64,000 nucleotides of DNA from contig NZ_JASKMS010000024.1 of NCBI RefSeq assembly GCF_030124145.1, positions 1-64,000 on the forward strand. The letters run 5' to 3'. The translations under genes and the position numbers were made by a program. The notes beneath the pieces were generated by a model. That model ran no database searches and was not told the origin of the DNA. It was given only the letters and a program-made list of their open reading frames with translations. This document shows positions 16,906-26,053 of the stretch, in pieces (position 1 is the first letter of the stretch; each line of letters starts with the position of its first letter). The DNA is from Streptomyces sp. 378. Its GTDB lineage: Bacteria > Actinomycetota > Actinomycetes > Streptomycetales > Streptomycetaceae.

Positions 16906-17289
16906 GGGCTCCCCCGCATGTGCTTGCTCACCGCCCCCTGACGGAGCACGGCAGACCGCCCGGCCCAGCCCGGCAGCCGTTCCCCACTGCCCAGAACAGT
17001 ACGCCCCACCACTGACAACGCCCCGGAACAGCGACGCGCGCCCGACGACCACGCCGCGTCACCTCACAAGACGCTCAGAGCACCCCCGCGCGTTCCCTTT
17101 CCGCCGAAATCGCTTTCTTCCCTGGCGTCGCGTCGGTTCCACGCGGGCGGAGCGGAGTCCGGTGCGCGGGGTGTGGGCCTGCGGGCCCCCGGCGGGACGG
17201 GGCACGGTCCGGTCCGGGCAGCCCGGCGGGTCCGGCTCGGGCAGCCCGGTCCACAGCGACCCGGGCAGCCCGGCGGCAGCGAAGCGGCC
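16906..17289. other. Gene-free stretch upstream of the SUKH-4 gene
   Basis: 384 bp lie between the SUKH-4 start and the stop of the Mo-subunit gene. The SUKH-4 promoter should lie at the left end. Near the right end CGGGCAGCCCGG occurs three times at 20-25 bp spacing (17216-17277), a short tandem repeat with hairpin potential that may terminate the dehydrogenase operon. Confidence 0.5.
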
Positions 17290-19599
17290 TCAGGCCCGTT
17301 CCGTGACCACCGCGGCCTGGGGGCGGATCGGGAGGCGGTTCACCGGGCGGCCCGTCGCGGCGCGGACGGCGGACGCCACGGCCGCCGGGGACGCCACCAC
17401 CGGCACCGCGCTGACCGCCTTCGCCCCGAAGGGAGCGACCACGTCCCGTTCCTCGACCAGCCGGACGATGCGGATGTCGGGCGCGTCGAGGGCGGTCGGG
17501 AGGGCATAACCGGTCAGGTCGGGGTGACGGATGAGGCCGCGTGGTGTGCGGAGGTTCTCCGTGAGCGCGATGCCCACGCCCTGGGTCACACCCCCCTCGA
17601 TCCGGGCGGTGAGCTGGGCCGGGTTCAGGACGCGGCCCACGTCCTGGGCGACGGCCAGCTCCACGACCCGCACGGAACCGATCTCGATGTCGACGTCCAC
17701 CACCGCGCGGATCGCGCAGAAGGCCATGCCCACGAAGGCGTCGCCCTGGCCGGTCTCGTTCAGCGGCTCGGTCGGGTGCGGGCGGCACTGGGCGGTGGCC
17801 CACAGTTCCTTGCCGTCCAGCGCCTCCGTCACGGTCGTGGAGAGCACCCCGTCGTACGACGTGATCTTCCCGTCGGTGATCTGGAGCAGCTCCGTCGACA
17901 TGCCGAACTTGTGGGCGAGCGGCTGGAGGAGCTGGGTGCGGACCATCTTGGCCGCGCGCTCCACCGCCCCGCCCGAGACCCAGGTGTGCCGGCCGCGGCA
18001 GCCCGCGCCCGCCGGGGGCTGGTCGGTGTCGACCGGCGCCACGTGCACCTCGTCGATGCCGAGGGTCTCCTGGACGATCTGCCGGGCCAGCGTCGTGAAG
18101 CCCTGGCCGGTCTCGACGGCCGCGCACAGGACCGTCGCGACGCCGTCGTGGACCTTCACGGTGGCCGTGGAGACCTCGTCCGCGCCCTCCGCGCCGAGCA
18201 TGTGCACCATGCCCACGCCGTAGCCCACGCCCCGGCGCACGGCACCCGGTTCGCCCGCGCCCTCGGGGCCGCCGGGCAGCAGCCACTCGTCCTCGGGCGT
18301 GTCCTTGGGCAGCGGCGGCAGCGGGTAGTCCCGTACGGCCTGGAGCAGTTCGGCCACGGGGGCGGGGCAGGTCACCGTCTGGCCGGTCGGCAACACGTCG
18401 CCCGTCGCCAGGGCGTTGCGCAGCCGCACCTCGGCAGGGTCGATGCCGAGCTTCTTGGCGATCTTGTCCATCTGCGCCTCGTAGGCGGCGCAGACCTGCA
18501 TGGCGCCTTCGCCGCGCACGTGGCCGGAGGGGGGGTTGTTGGTGCGTACGGCCCAGCCCTCGATGAAGGCGTTCGGCACGACATAGGGGCCGCAGGCGAA
18601 CGCGACGGCGGCGGCCAGGGCCTCGGAGGAGGTGTCGGCGTAGGCGCCCGCGTCGAGCAGGATCTGCGCCTCGACCTTGACGAGTCTGCCCTCCGCGTCG
18701 GCGTGGTGGCGGTAGCGCAGCAGAGTGGGGTGCCGGTGGACGTGGCCGAGGAAGGACTCCTCGCGCGTGGCGGTGAGCTTCACCGGGCAGCCGGTGCGCA
18801 GCGCCAGCAGGCCGAGCGGGAGCTGGAAGCCCTGGTCCTCGCGGTCGGCGGTGGCGCCGGGGACGCCGGTGACGACGACCTTGACGCGCTCGGGCTCCAG
18901 GCCGAACGCGGCGGCGGCCGCGTCGCGGTCGGCGTGCGGGTCGGTGGAGGCGAGGTACAGCTCCACCCCGCCGTCCGGGCGCGGCACGGCCAGGCCCGCC
19001 TCGGCGCCGATGGGCGCGGGGTCCTGGCGGCCGATGCGGTACAGGCCCTCGACGACGATCTCGCCGGCCGCCTCCGGGTCGCCGTGGCGCAGCGGGATGT
19101 GCCGGATCAGGTTGCCGTCCGGGTGCAACGGCTCGGCCTCGAAGGCCTGTTCCGGGTCGGTCACCGGGTCGAGCACCTCGTACTCGACGATGACGGCGGC
19201 GGCCGCCATGCGCGCGGTGTCCGGGTGGTCGGCGGCGACGGCGGCGATGGGTTCGCCGTGGTGGCGCACGACCTCGGAGGCGAAGACCGGACGGTCGGCC
19301 TTGCCGCGGCCGTGCAACGGGCTGCCCGGGATGTCCTCGTGGGTGACGACGGCGCGGACGCCGGGCATCTCGCGCGCGTGGGTGGTGTCGATGGACAGGA
19401 TGCGCGCGCGCGGGTGCGGTGAACGCAGCACCGCCGCCCACAGCAGGCCCTCGGCCCACAGGTCGGCGGCGTACGGGAAGGTGCCCTCCGTCTTGGCACG
19501 GGCGTCGGCGGGCGGGAGCGAGGCGCCGATGCCGTGCGGGAGGGGTTCGGGGGCGGGGGCGGCCTCCGCGGCCTGTGCGGTGGCTGCTTCGTTGCTCAC
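17290..19599 (-). CDS. Xanthine-dehydrogenase-family Mo-binding subunit, catalytic Glu missing
   Basis: A 769-residue protein with the Ald_Xan_dh_C domain (about residues 25-135) and the molybdopterin-binding domain (about 160-750). Family landmarks are present: EMxGQG-like VETGQGFTTLA, TNNPPSGHVRGEGAMQ and WVSGGAVERAAKM. Two key sites are altered. The C-terminal motif normally GAKGxGE, whose Glu is the catalytic base of molybdenum hydroxylases, reads GAKAVSA with Ala731 in place of Glu. The cofactor/substrate loop normally GGxFGxKED reads GVPGATADRED. It forms an operon with FAD and Fe-S subunits, its GTG overlapping the Fe-S stop. Hydroxylase activity of the normal type is doubtful; the substrate is unknown. 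Confidence 0.85.
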   Translation of the reverse strand: MSNEAATAQAAEAAPAPEPLPHGIGASLPPADARAKTEGTFPYAADLWAEGLLWAAVLRSPHPRARILSIDTTHAREMPGVRAVVTHEDIPGSPLHGRGKADRPVFASEVVRHHGEPIAAVAADHPDTARMAAAAVIVEYEVLDPVTDPEQAFEAEPLHPDGNLIRHIPLRHGDPEAAGEIVVEGLYRIGRQDPAPIGAEAGLAVPRPDGGVELYLASTDPHADRDAAAAAFGLEPERVKVVVTGVPGATADREDQGFQLPLGLLALRTGCPVKLTATREESFLGHVHRHPTLLRYRHHADAEGRLVKVEAQILLDAGAYADTSSEALAAAVAFACGPYVVPNAFIEGWAVRTNNPPSGHVRGEGAMQVCAAYEAQMDKIAKKLGIDPAEVRLRNALATGDVLPTGQTVTCPAPVAELLQAVRDYPLPPLPKDTPEDEWLLPGGPEGAGEPGAVRRGVGYGVGMVHMLGAEGADEVSTATVKVHDGVATVLCAAVETGQGFTTLARQIVQETLGIDEVHVAPVDTDQPPAGAGCRGRHTWVSGGAVERAAKMVRTQLLQPLAHKFGMSTELLQITDGKITSYDGVLSTTVTEALDGKELWATAQCRPHPTEPLNETGQGDAFVGMAFCAIRAVVDVDIEIGSVRVVELAVAQDVGRVLNPAQLTARIEGGVTQGVGIALTENLRTPRGLIRHPDLTGYALPTALDAPDIRIVRLVEERDVVAPFGAKAVSAVPVVASPAAVASAVRAATGRPVNRLPIRPQAAVVTERA

Positions 19600-22436
19600 G
19601 CTGGGCCTCCGTCCTGGCCGTGGGGCTGGTCCTGCGGGTCCGGGGAGTGCGGGGTGTGCGGTTGCGGGGGCGCTCCGAAGGCCGACATGTTCACGCCACC
19701 GGCGCCCGGGCCCGCCTGGTGCGGAATGCGGGCCTCGTCGGTGTCGCCGTCGGCGGGCGCGGAGTGGGCCTCACGTTCGGCGACTACTTCCTTGACGGCG
19801 TCCACCACGCCCCGGTAGCCGGAGCAGCGGCACAGGTTGCCGCACAGTGCCTGGCGGGTCTCCAGCTCGGTCGGGGCCGGGTTTCCCTCCAGCAGGTCGT
19901 GCAGGGTCATCGCCATGCCGGGGACGCAGAAGCCGCACTGCACGGCGCCGCAGCGCGCGAGCGCCCGCTGCACGTCCGACGGCTGCCCGTCCTCGGCCAG
20001 ACCCTCGACGGTGCGGACCTCGCTGCCGGCGGCGGTCACGGCCGGGACGAGGCAGGACGCCACGAGCCGCCCGTCGACCTGGACGTTGCACGCGCCGCAC
20101 TCGCCCTGCGAGCAGCCGTCCTTGGCACCCGCGAGTCCGAGCCGCTCTCGCAGCACGTACAGCAGGGACTCGCCGATCCAGGCGTCGGTGACCGGGCGGT
20201 CGGTGCCGTTGACGCGCAGGGCGTAGGAGGCGAGGGGGTGTTCTTCCTGGGGGGCGACACCGGGCGGGGCGTCCGGGGTGCCGGCCGGGTCGGCCGCCGG
20301 GTCCTCCTCGGAAGCCCGGTCGTCCCGGGTCTCGCCGTCGGCGGCCTCCGGTCCGGTGCCGGCGTCCGCCTCCGCAGGGGCCCGCAGGGGCACGGCAGCG
20401 ACCTCGGGGGGGCCGTCAGCGGCCTCTTGGCCCTCTGGAGCGTCCTCGGCGGAACCGGCGGGCTCACCGGGCCCCGGAGCGGCCTGTGAGGACTCCTGGG
20501 CGTCTTGAGTGCGCTGAGCGTCCTGGGCGTCCTGCGGAGACGCGGCGGCTTCCGGGGGGGCCTCGTGCACGGATTCCGGGCGGAACTCGTCGGGGGCCTC
20601 GGCGTACGGCTCGGGCGTCTGAGCGGCGGGCATCGGGTGACCGGCGGCACGGGACGGGTCCGGCCGGTGCCCGGCGAAGCCGGTGGGCTCCGGCCCCTGG
20701 CCGGCGGCATCGGCGGACTCGGGGCCGTGTCCGTGGTCGGGGAAACCGGTGGTCTCCGGGCCGTGGTCGGCGAACTCAGCGGCCCCTTGGCCCCGGTCGG
20801 CAAAGCGGGCGGACTCCTGGCCCTGGTCGACGAAGCCGGTGGTCTCCGGGCCGTGGTCGGCGAACTCGGCGGCCCCCTGGCCCCGGTCGGCAAAGCCTGC
20901 GGACTCCCGACCGTGATCGGCGCCGCGGGCGGACTCCGGGCCGTGATCGGCGAAGCCGGTGGTCTCCGGGCCGTGATCGGGAAAGCCGGTGGTCTCCGGG
21001 CCGTGGTCGGCGAACTCGGCGGCCCCCTGGCCCCGGTCGGCAAAGCCTGCGGACTCCCGACCGTGATCGGCGCCGCGGGCGGACTCCGGGCCGTGATCGG
21101 CGAAGCCGGTGGTCTCCGGGCCGTGGTCGGGAAAGCCGGTGGCCTGCGGGCCATGGTCGGCGAACTCGGCGGCCCCCTGGCCCCGGTCGGCAAAGCCGGT
21201 GGGTTCCTGGCCGTGATCGGCGGCGCGGGCGGACTCCGGGCCGTGATCAGAGAAGCCGGTGGCCTGCGGGCCGTGGTCGGCGAACTCGGCGGACCCCTCG
21301 CCCCGGTCGGCGAACCCAGCGGCCCCCTCGCCCTGGTCGGCGTAGCGGGACGGCTCCGCCGTGTGGCCGTTCGCCCCGGGGTCCTCCGGCGCGTACTCCG
21401 AAGGCTGGGGCGGGTGACCGGCGGTGGGCGTCTCCGGACCGTGCCCGGTGCTGCCGGACGGCTCCGGCGCATGGCCGAACCGCCCGGTCCCGTGCCCGGG
21501 GCCGGTGTCCTCGTGGACTCCCGGTGCGTGGACGTCCTGGGCGTACCCGGCCTCGCCCGGGCCCGCCTCCCCCGGCAACGGCCCGGCGGCCTGCTGGTCG
21601 GGGGCGTATCCGGAGGCCGGTCCGGCGTCGGCCCGCTGTCCTTGTCCGTGGCCCTGCTCGTGCTCGTGCCCCTGCTCGTGCCCGTGGGGGTAGCCCGGCT
21701 GCTCCTGCGACGCCCTGTCCTGCGGGTCCTGCTGCCCCCACGGCCGGCCCGCGGCCTGCGTCGCCCACGGCGCGGGCGCACCGCCCGGCAGCGTGGCCGG
21801 CGGGGTGCCGCCCCACTGCTCGACCAGAGAGGACGTAGTGAACTCGCCCGATTCGTCCGGGAGGTCCCCCCCGGCGACGGGAATGGACCACTGCCCCGTC
21901 ACGTCGTGGCCGGGCGCGGCGGCGGCCGGGGTCTCCTCGAAGTTCCACTGCCCGGTCGCTGCCGGGTTGTACGTGAACCGGTCGTCCCCGGCGTGCTGCC
22001 GCGCGCCCGCGTCGGAGCCGTAGGGCGTCCCGGGGGCGTACGGCGCGTCGGAGCCGTATGACGCGTCGGGGTCGTACGGCCGTTCGGGCAGGTCGTGGCC
22101 CTGCTGCTGGTGCGTGCCGTGTTCGTGACCGTGCTGCCGGTGCCCGGCGTTCGGGTCGTGCCACTGCGCCCCGTCGGCGGGCGCCCCCGGCACCGGCCAC
22201 GCGCCCGTGGCCGCCGGGTCGGTTCCGGCCGTCGTGGCGGGGGTGACCGTTATCTGCGGCGGCACGTAGCCGTGGCCCGGCGCGGCGAGGGGGCTGTCGG
22301 CGGCCAGCAGGGCGTCGACGCCTCCCTCGGGGAGCTCGACGAAGGCCGTGGCGCCGTCGTCGTACTCGCCCTGGGGCAGCGGGTCCCAGCGGCTGCCGCC
22401 CCGGGGCGTGCCCTCTCCGTGCTGGTCGTCGGTCAC
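19596..22436 (-). CDS. 2Fe-2S subunit with a giant repeat-filled N-terminal extension
   Basis: 946 residues, against 150-200 for normal CoxS/XdhC-type subunits. The real domain starts near residue 733. The first cluster uses Cys775, 780, 783 and 795 (DGCSQGECGAC...SC), the second Cys834, 837, 869 and 871 (QCGFC...CRC). Everything before is hydrophilic low complexity: His/Gln/Gly/Pro-rich up to about residue 360, then some 21 decapeptide units of consensus G-F-A-D-H-G-P-E-T-T to about 595, then acidic Pro/Ala/Glu. GTG 22436 overlaps the FAD-subunit stop (GTGA). The extension keeps the frame throughout, so it is probably translated. Its role could be scaffolding, secretion of none or surface display, but nothing shows which. 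Confidence 0.85.
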   Translation of the reverse strand: MTDDQHGEGTPRGGSRWDPLPQGEYDDGATAFVELPEGGVDALLAADSPLAAPGHGYVPPQITVTPATTAGTDPAATGAWPVPGAPADGAQWHDPNAGHRQHGHEHGTHQQQGHDLPERPYDPDASYGSDAPYAPGTPYGSDAGARQHAGDDRFTYNPAATGQWNFEETPAAAAPGHDVTGQWSIPVAGGDLPDESGEFTTSSLVEQWGGTPPATLPGGAPAPWATQAAGRPWGQQDPQDRASQEQPGYPHGHEQGHEHEQGHGQGQRADAGPASGYAPDQQAAGPLPGEAGPGEAGYAQDVHAPGVHEDTGPGHGTGRFGHAPEPSGSTGHGPETPTAGHPPQPSEYAPEDPGANGHTAEPSRYADQGEGAAGFADRGEGSAEFADHGPQATGFSDHGPESARAADHGQEPTGFADRGQGAAEFADHGPQATGFPDHGPETTGFADHGPESARGADHGRESAGFADRGQGAAEFADHGPETTGFPDHGPETTGFADHGPESARGADHGRESAGFADRGQGAAEFADHGPETTGFVDQGQESARFADRGQGAAEFADHGPETTGFPDHGHGPESADAAGQGPEPTGFAGHRPDPSRAAGHPMPAAQTPEPYAEAPDEFRPESVHEAPPEAAASPQDAQDAQRTQDAQESSQAAPGPGEPAGSAEDAPEGQEAADGPPEVAAVPLRAPAEADAGTGPEAADGETRDDRASEEDPAADPAGTPDAPPGVAPQEEHPLASYALRVNGTDRPVTDAWIGESLLYVLRERLGLAGAKDGCSQGECGACNVQVDGRLVASCLVPAVTAAGSEVRTVEGLAEDGQPSDVQRALARCGAVQCGFCVPGMAMTLHDLLEGNPAPTELETRQALCGNLCRCSGYRGVVDAVKEVVAEREAHSAPADGDTDEARIPHQAGPGAGGVNMSAFGAPPQPHTPHSPDPQDQPHGQDGGPA
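20650..21350 (-). repeat. 30-bp (decapeptide) tandem repeats with a 150-bp higher-order period
   Basis: About 21 in-frame 30-bp units encode variants of GFADHGPETT (GFPDHGPETT, RGADHGRESA, GFADRGQGAA, EFADHGPETT and others). Blocks of five units are repeated: about 140 bp from 20835 recurs almost without change 150 bp further on (20985-21125). The near-identity shows recent expansion or gene-conversion-like copying inside the Fe-S subunit gene. Copy number is likely to vary among strains and may be misassembled from short reads. Confidence 0.9.
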
Positions 22437-23326
22437 GACAGCGCCCTCCCCAGTGCTCGTCGGGCCAGCGCGGCGACGGTGCGCCGCAGGTGCAGTACGG
22501 CGGGCGGAAGCTGCGCGACCGAGCCGTCCTCGGCCGGCGCCGCGTCGGGGATGCAGGCCGCGGCGACGTACTCCCCGAACGCGCTCAGCGCCTCCGGCAC
22601 GAGCGCGCGGTTGTTGTCCCAGTCGATGAGGCCGGCGACCCACTGCTCGGCGTCCAGCGGCCGCAGCGGCATCGGCGCTATGGCGCCCACCGCGCAGCGC
22701 ACGCCCCGGCGCGCGGGGTCCAGGACCAGGGCCACGGACGCCACCGCGCGCCCAGGCCCGGTCCGGCCGGTCGCCTTGAGGAAGACCTGCGGGGCGTGCA
22801 GCAGCGGCACGCGCACGTAGCCGATGAGTTCGCCGGCGCGGAGCACGTCCATCCCGGCGAGCAGGTGCGACACGGGGATCTCCCGGCGGGCTCCGCCCGG
22901 GCCCGCGATGATCAGTGTCGCCTCCAGGGCGGCCAGCACCGGCAGCGCGTCCCCGGCGGGGGCGGCCGAGGCGATGTTGCCGCCCAGGGTGCCCGCGTTG
23001 CGGATGTGCGGCGGGCCCGCGGCACGCGCGGCGGCGGCGAGCGCCGGGATGAGGGCCGCGAAGTCGGGGCGACCCATACGCGCGTGCGTGAGGCCCGCGC
23101 CGAGCAGCGCGTGACCGTCGAGGTACTGCCAGCCGCGGATCTCGTTGATCCGCCCGAGGCCCACCAGGGCGGCGGGCCTGAGCTGCCCGGAGTTGACGGC
23201 GGCCATCAGGTCGGTGCCGCCCGCGACGGGCACGGCGGCGGGCACGGCGGTGAGTGCCGCCACGGCCTCGTCCAGTGTTGTGGGCAGCGTGACGGCCTGC
23301 GCCGCCTGCGGTGCGTGCGTGGTCAA
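22433..23326 (-). CDS. FAD-binding subunit of the xanthine-dehydrogenase-family operon
   Basis: A 297-residue CoxM/XdhB-type flavoprotein subunit. PVAGGTDLMAAVNSGQL forms the first FAD loop and TLGGNIASAAPAGDALPVL the second, and a CO_deh_flav_C-like domain follows from about residue 180. TTG 23326 gives the usual family length and has GGAAGGGG upstream; an ATG at 23416 would add 30 atypical residues. It is the first gene of the three-gene operon and passes electrons from the Mo and Fe-S subunits to an acceptor. Unlike its partners it looks normal. Its promoter should lie in the 260 bp before the hexosaminidase stop. Confidence 0.85.
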   Translation of the reverse strand: MTTHAPQAAQAVTLPTTLDEAVAALTAVPAAVPVAGGTDLMAAVNSGQLRPAALVGLGRINEIRGWQYLDGHALLGAGLTHARMGRPDFAALIPALAAAARAAGPPHIRNAGTLGGNIASAAPAGDALPVLAALEATLIIAGPGGARREIPVSHLLAGMDVLRAGELIGYVRVPLLHAPQVFLKATGRTGPGRAVASVALVLDPARRGVRCAVGAIAPMPLRPLDAEQWVAGLIDWDNNRALVPEALSAFGEYVAAACIPDAAPAEDGSVAQLPPAVLHLRRTVAALARRALGRALS

Positions 23327-23586
23327 ACCGGCTGCCCCTTCCCGCTGCCCCACCTGGTCCCCACCTGTGCTGCCGTACGGTACGTGCTGACAGGGCGGAC
23401 GTGGCAACTCTGGCACATCTTGGCGAGAGCCGAGGACACGGGTCCGCTAGGAGGCATTCGCCCACCTCACCGGTGAGATGGTCCGTTTTCGCATAGGTTC
23501 ACCGCTGCGTGCCGATTGGCACTTTCGGTGACCCTTGTGCGCTTTTTCCGTGGCCTGTTCGAGCTGTTCGGTCGCGTCGGCCGCCG

Positions 23587-25206
23587 CTACCGGAGGGGCG
23601 GCGGACCCTCGATCGGGCGGCCCAGGACCCCGGGACGCCGCTGCCAGGGCAGCGGGCCCGTGGGCGGCCGGTAGGCGACACCCAGGGCGTCGAGCCGCCG
23701 GTAGTGGACGCTCATACGGCGCTCGAAGCCGGCGAAGTCCCGTTCCGGCGGCGCCGGCAGGGCGCTCCAGGCGACCTCCGCGAAGGCCGCGAGGCGGGGG
23801 AACGCCTGGTAGTCCACGCGGGCCTGGTCCTCCATCACCTCCGTCCACAGGTTGGCCTGGGTGCCCAGCACGTGCCGGGCCTCCTCGGGCGTCAGCTCCG
23901 GCGGCACCGGCTCGAACCGGTAGACGTCCTCCAGGGTGCGCACCCACCCGATCGGTACCGGCTCCTCGGGGCCCGCGTCCTGACGGTGGTCCAGGTACAC
24001 CTGCTGCTCGGGGCACATGACGACGTCGTGGCCGGCCCGGGCGGCGGCGATGCCCCCGGCGTAGCCGCGCCAGGAGGACACGGCGGCGCCCTCGGCGAGA
24101 CCGCCCTCCAGGATCTCGTCCCAGCCGATCAGCCGACGGCCGCGCTCGGCGAGCCAGGTGTCGAAGTGCCCGATGAACCAGGACTGGAGCCCGTCCTCGT
24201 CCACGAGGCCGAGTTCCCTGATGCGCGCCTGGGCGGTCGGCGACCTCCGCCACTGGTCCTTGGGGCACTCGTCGCCGCCGACGTGGACGAACTCCGAGGG
24301 GAACAGCGCGAGTACCTCCTCGAAGACGCCCTCGTAGAAGCGCAGGGTGTGGTCCGTGGGGGCGAGTACGTTCGGGTTGATTCCCCAGGTGTCCCAGACG
24401 GTGAGGGCGGTGGTGTCGACGACGTCGGTGTTGCCGAGTTCCGGGTACGCGGCGATGGCGGCCTGCGAGTGCCCCGGCACGTCGATCTCGGGGACGACGG
24501 TGATGTGCCGCTCGGCGGCGTAGGCGACGATCTCCCGGATGTCGTCCTGGGTGTAGTAGCCGCCGTGCGGCTTGTCCTCCCACAACGGCGAGGCCCGATG
24601 GCCGGTTTTGGTGCGGGCCCGCCAGGAGCCGATCCCGGTCAGCCGCGGATGCCGCCTGATCTCGATGCGCCAGCCCTGGTCGTCCGTCAGATGGAAGTGG
24701 AAGACGTTGAGTTTGTGTGCCGCCAGCAGATCGAGGTGACGGAGCACGCCTTCCTTGGGCATGAAGTGCCGGGCGACGTCGAGCATCGTGCCGCGCCAGC
24801 GGAACCGGGGGGCGTCCTCGATCGTGCGGTACGGCACGGCCCAGGCCCGGTCGGGGCCGAGCGGCGCCCTGCGGAAGGCGTCGGGGCCGAGGAGCTGCCG
24901 CAGGGTCTGTGCGCCCCAGAAGACACCGGCCGCGCCGCCGCCCTCGATGAGGACGCCGTGCCGGTCGCTGACGAGGCGGTACTCCTCGGGGCCGAGCCCG
25001 GCGGCGAGCCGAAGGGTGACGCCGTCGCCGTGGCCGGGCCGCCTCCCCTCGTGCAGGGGCAGGCCCGTGGACTGCCCCAGGACGGTGCGCAGCCAGTGGC
25101 CGACGCTCTCCGTCCCGGCGCCCGCGTCGAGCCGGGAGCGGGCCGTCAACCGCACCTGACCGGGGGCGGCGACGACACTGCGGGGTTGCGGAACCAGTTC
25201 GGTCAC
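23587..25206 (-). CDS. GH20 beta-N-acetylhexosaminidase
   Basis: A 539-residue glycoside hydrolase family 20 enzyme that removes terminal N-acetylglucosamine from chitin or wall fragments. A GH20b-like N-domain (about 1-130) precedes the TIM barrel. The catalytic Asp312-Glu313 pair sits in FVHVGGDECPK, and LDVARHF and LTDDQGWRIEI are also family-typical. No signal peptide is visible, so it probably acts in the cytoplasm on imported oligosaccharides. GTG 25206 abuts the permease gene (1 bp gap), making it the last gene of a binding protein-permease-permease-hydrolase operon: uptake then cleavage of GlcNAc-containing sugars. Confidence 0.93.
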   Translation of the reverse strand: MTELVPQPRSVVAAPGQVRLTARSRLDAGAGTESVGHWLRTVLGQSTGLPLHEGRRPGHGDGVTLRLAAGLGPEEYRLVSDRHGVLIEGGGAAGVFWGAQTLRQLLGPDAFRRAPLGPDRAWAVPYRTIEDAPRFRWRGTMLDVARHFMPKEGVLRHLDLLAAHKLNVFHFHLTDDQGWRIEIRRHPRLTGIGSWRARTKTGHRASPLWEDKPHGGYYTQDDIREIVAYAAERHITVVPEIDVPGHSQAAIAAYPELGNTDVVDTTALTVWDTWGINPNVLAPTDHTLRFYEGVFEEVLALFPSEFVHVGGDECPKDQWRRSPTAQARIRELGLVDEDGLQSWFIGHFDTWLAERGRRLIGWDEILEGGLAEGAAVSSWRGYAGGIAAARAGHDVVMCPEQQVYLDHRQDAGPEEPVPIGWVRTLEDVYRFEPVPPELTPEEARHVLGTQANLWTEVMEDQARVDYQAFPRLAAFAEVAWSALPAPPERDFAGFERRMSVHYRRLDALGVAYRPPTGPLPWQRRPGVLGRPIEGPPPLR

Positions 25207-25207
25207 G

Positions 25208-26053
25208 TCAGTCCTTCACCGCTCCGCCCAGTCCGGAGACCAGGCGTCGCTGGACGAGTACGAAGAAGACCAGGACGGGAACGGTCATCACCGTGGAGGC
25301 GGCCATGACTCCGCCCCAGTCCGGGTCGTCGGGCTTGTAGAAGACGAGCAGGGCCATCGGCAGCGTCGACTGCGCGGTGTCACTGATGATGAACGACTTG
25401 GCGAACAGGAAGTCGTTCCAGGCGGAGATGAACGAGAACACGCTGGTGGCCACGAGCCCCGGCAGGACGAGCGGGAAAAGGATCTGCCAGAGGAATCGGG
25501 CCCGGCTCGCCCCGTCGATGCAGGCGGCCTCCTCCAGTGCTTCGGGAACGGCTTTCACGAAGCCCCGCAGCATCCAGATCGCGAAGGGCAGGGAGAAGGC
25601 GATGTGGGGCAGGATCAGCGAGCCCAGCGTGTTCAGCTGACCGGCGTCCCGCATGAGGAAGAACAGGGGGATCGTGAGGGCTTCCACGGGCACCGTCTGG
25701 GCGACCAGAAACATGATCAGAAGGGTGGTCCGCAGGCGGAAGCGGAATCGTGTGACGGCGGTCGCGGCGAGAAACGCGATCAGCGCGGAGGCGATCACGA
25801 CACTGCCCGCGACGACAAGGCTGTTGAGGAAGTAGCGGCCGAATTCCTGTTGCCCGAAGACGCGCCGGAAGGAATCCAGGGAGGGCGTGAGCGTCCACGG
25901 TCTGGGTTCGCCGGACTCGATCTCCCCGGCCGGTTTGAAGGCGCTGAGCACCATCCAGTAGAGGGGGAAGGCCACGACGACCGCGATCAGCAGGGCGGCG
26001 GTCTCGGCGGCCGCCCGGCCCGGTCGGCGCACACGGCTGCGCGGCAGGTTCAC
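25208..26053 (-). CDS. Sugar ABC transporter permease, MalG/DasC type
   Basis: A 281-residue permease with six membrane segments and the EAA loop EALEEAACIDGASRARFLWQ typical of carbohydrate-uptake CUT1 transporters. GTG 26053 was chosen because it overlaps the stop of the other permease (GTGA) and starts a typical basic N-terminus (NLPRSRVRRPGR); a longer in-frame start would read through the neighbour. It pairs with the upstream permease. No ATPase gene is present, so a shared MsiK-type ATPase elsewhere on the chromosome probably energises it, as is usual for Streptomyces CUT1 systems. Confidence 0.9.
   Translation of the reverse strand: MNLPRSRVRRPGRAAAETAALLIAVVVAFPLYWMVLSAFKPAGEIESGEPRPWTLTPSLDSFRRVFGQQEFGRYFLNSLVVAGSVVIASALIAFLAATAVTRFRFRLRTTLLIMFLVAQTVPVEALTIPLFFLMRDAGQLNTLGSLILPHIAFSLPFAIWMLRGFVKAVPEALEEAACIDGASRARFLWQILFPLVLPGLVATSVFSFISAWNDFLFAKSFIISDTAQSTLPMALLVFYKPDDPDWGGVMAASTVMTVPVLVFFVLVQRRLVSGLGGAVKD

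Noticed and set aside
20650..21350. Possible CRISPR array
   Set aside because: Units are contiguous 30-bp coding repeats without unique spacers and no cas genes are nearby.
20505..22061. Plus-strand open frame with repeated GGLRAVVGELGG-type peptides
   Set aside because: It is the antisense of the Fe-S subunit repeats; the periodicity comes from the 30-bp repeat in the coding strand.
22437..23465. Longer Fe-S subunit of about 1289 residues starting near 23465
   Set aside because: The extra part overlaps the whole FAD-subunit gene in another frame and is Arg-rich shadow sequence; the GTG 22436 overlap is the natural start.
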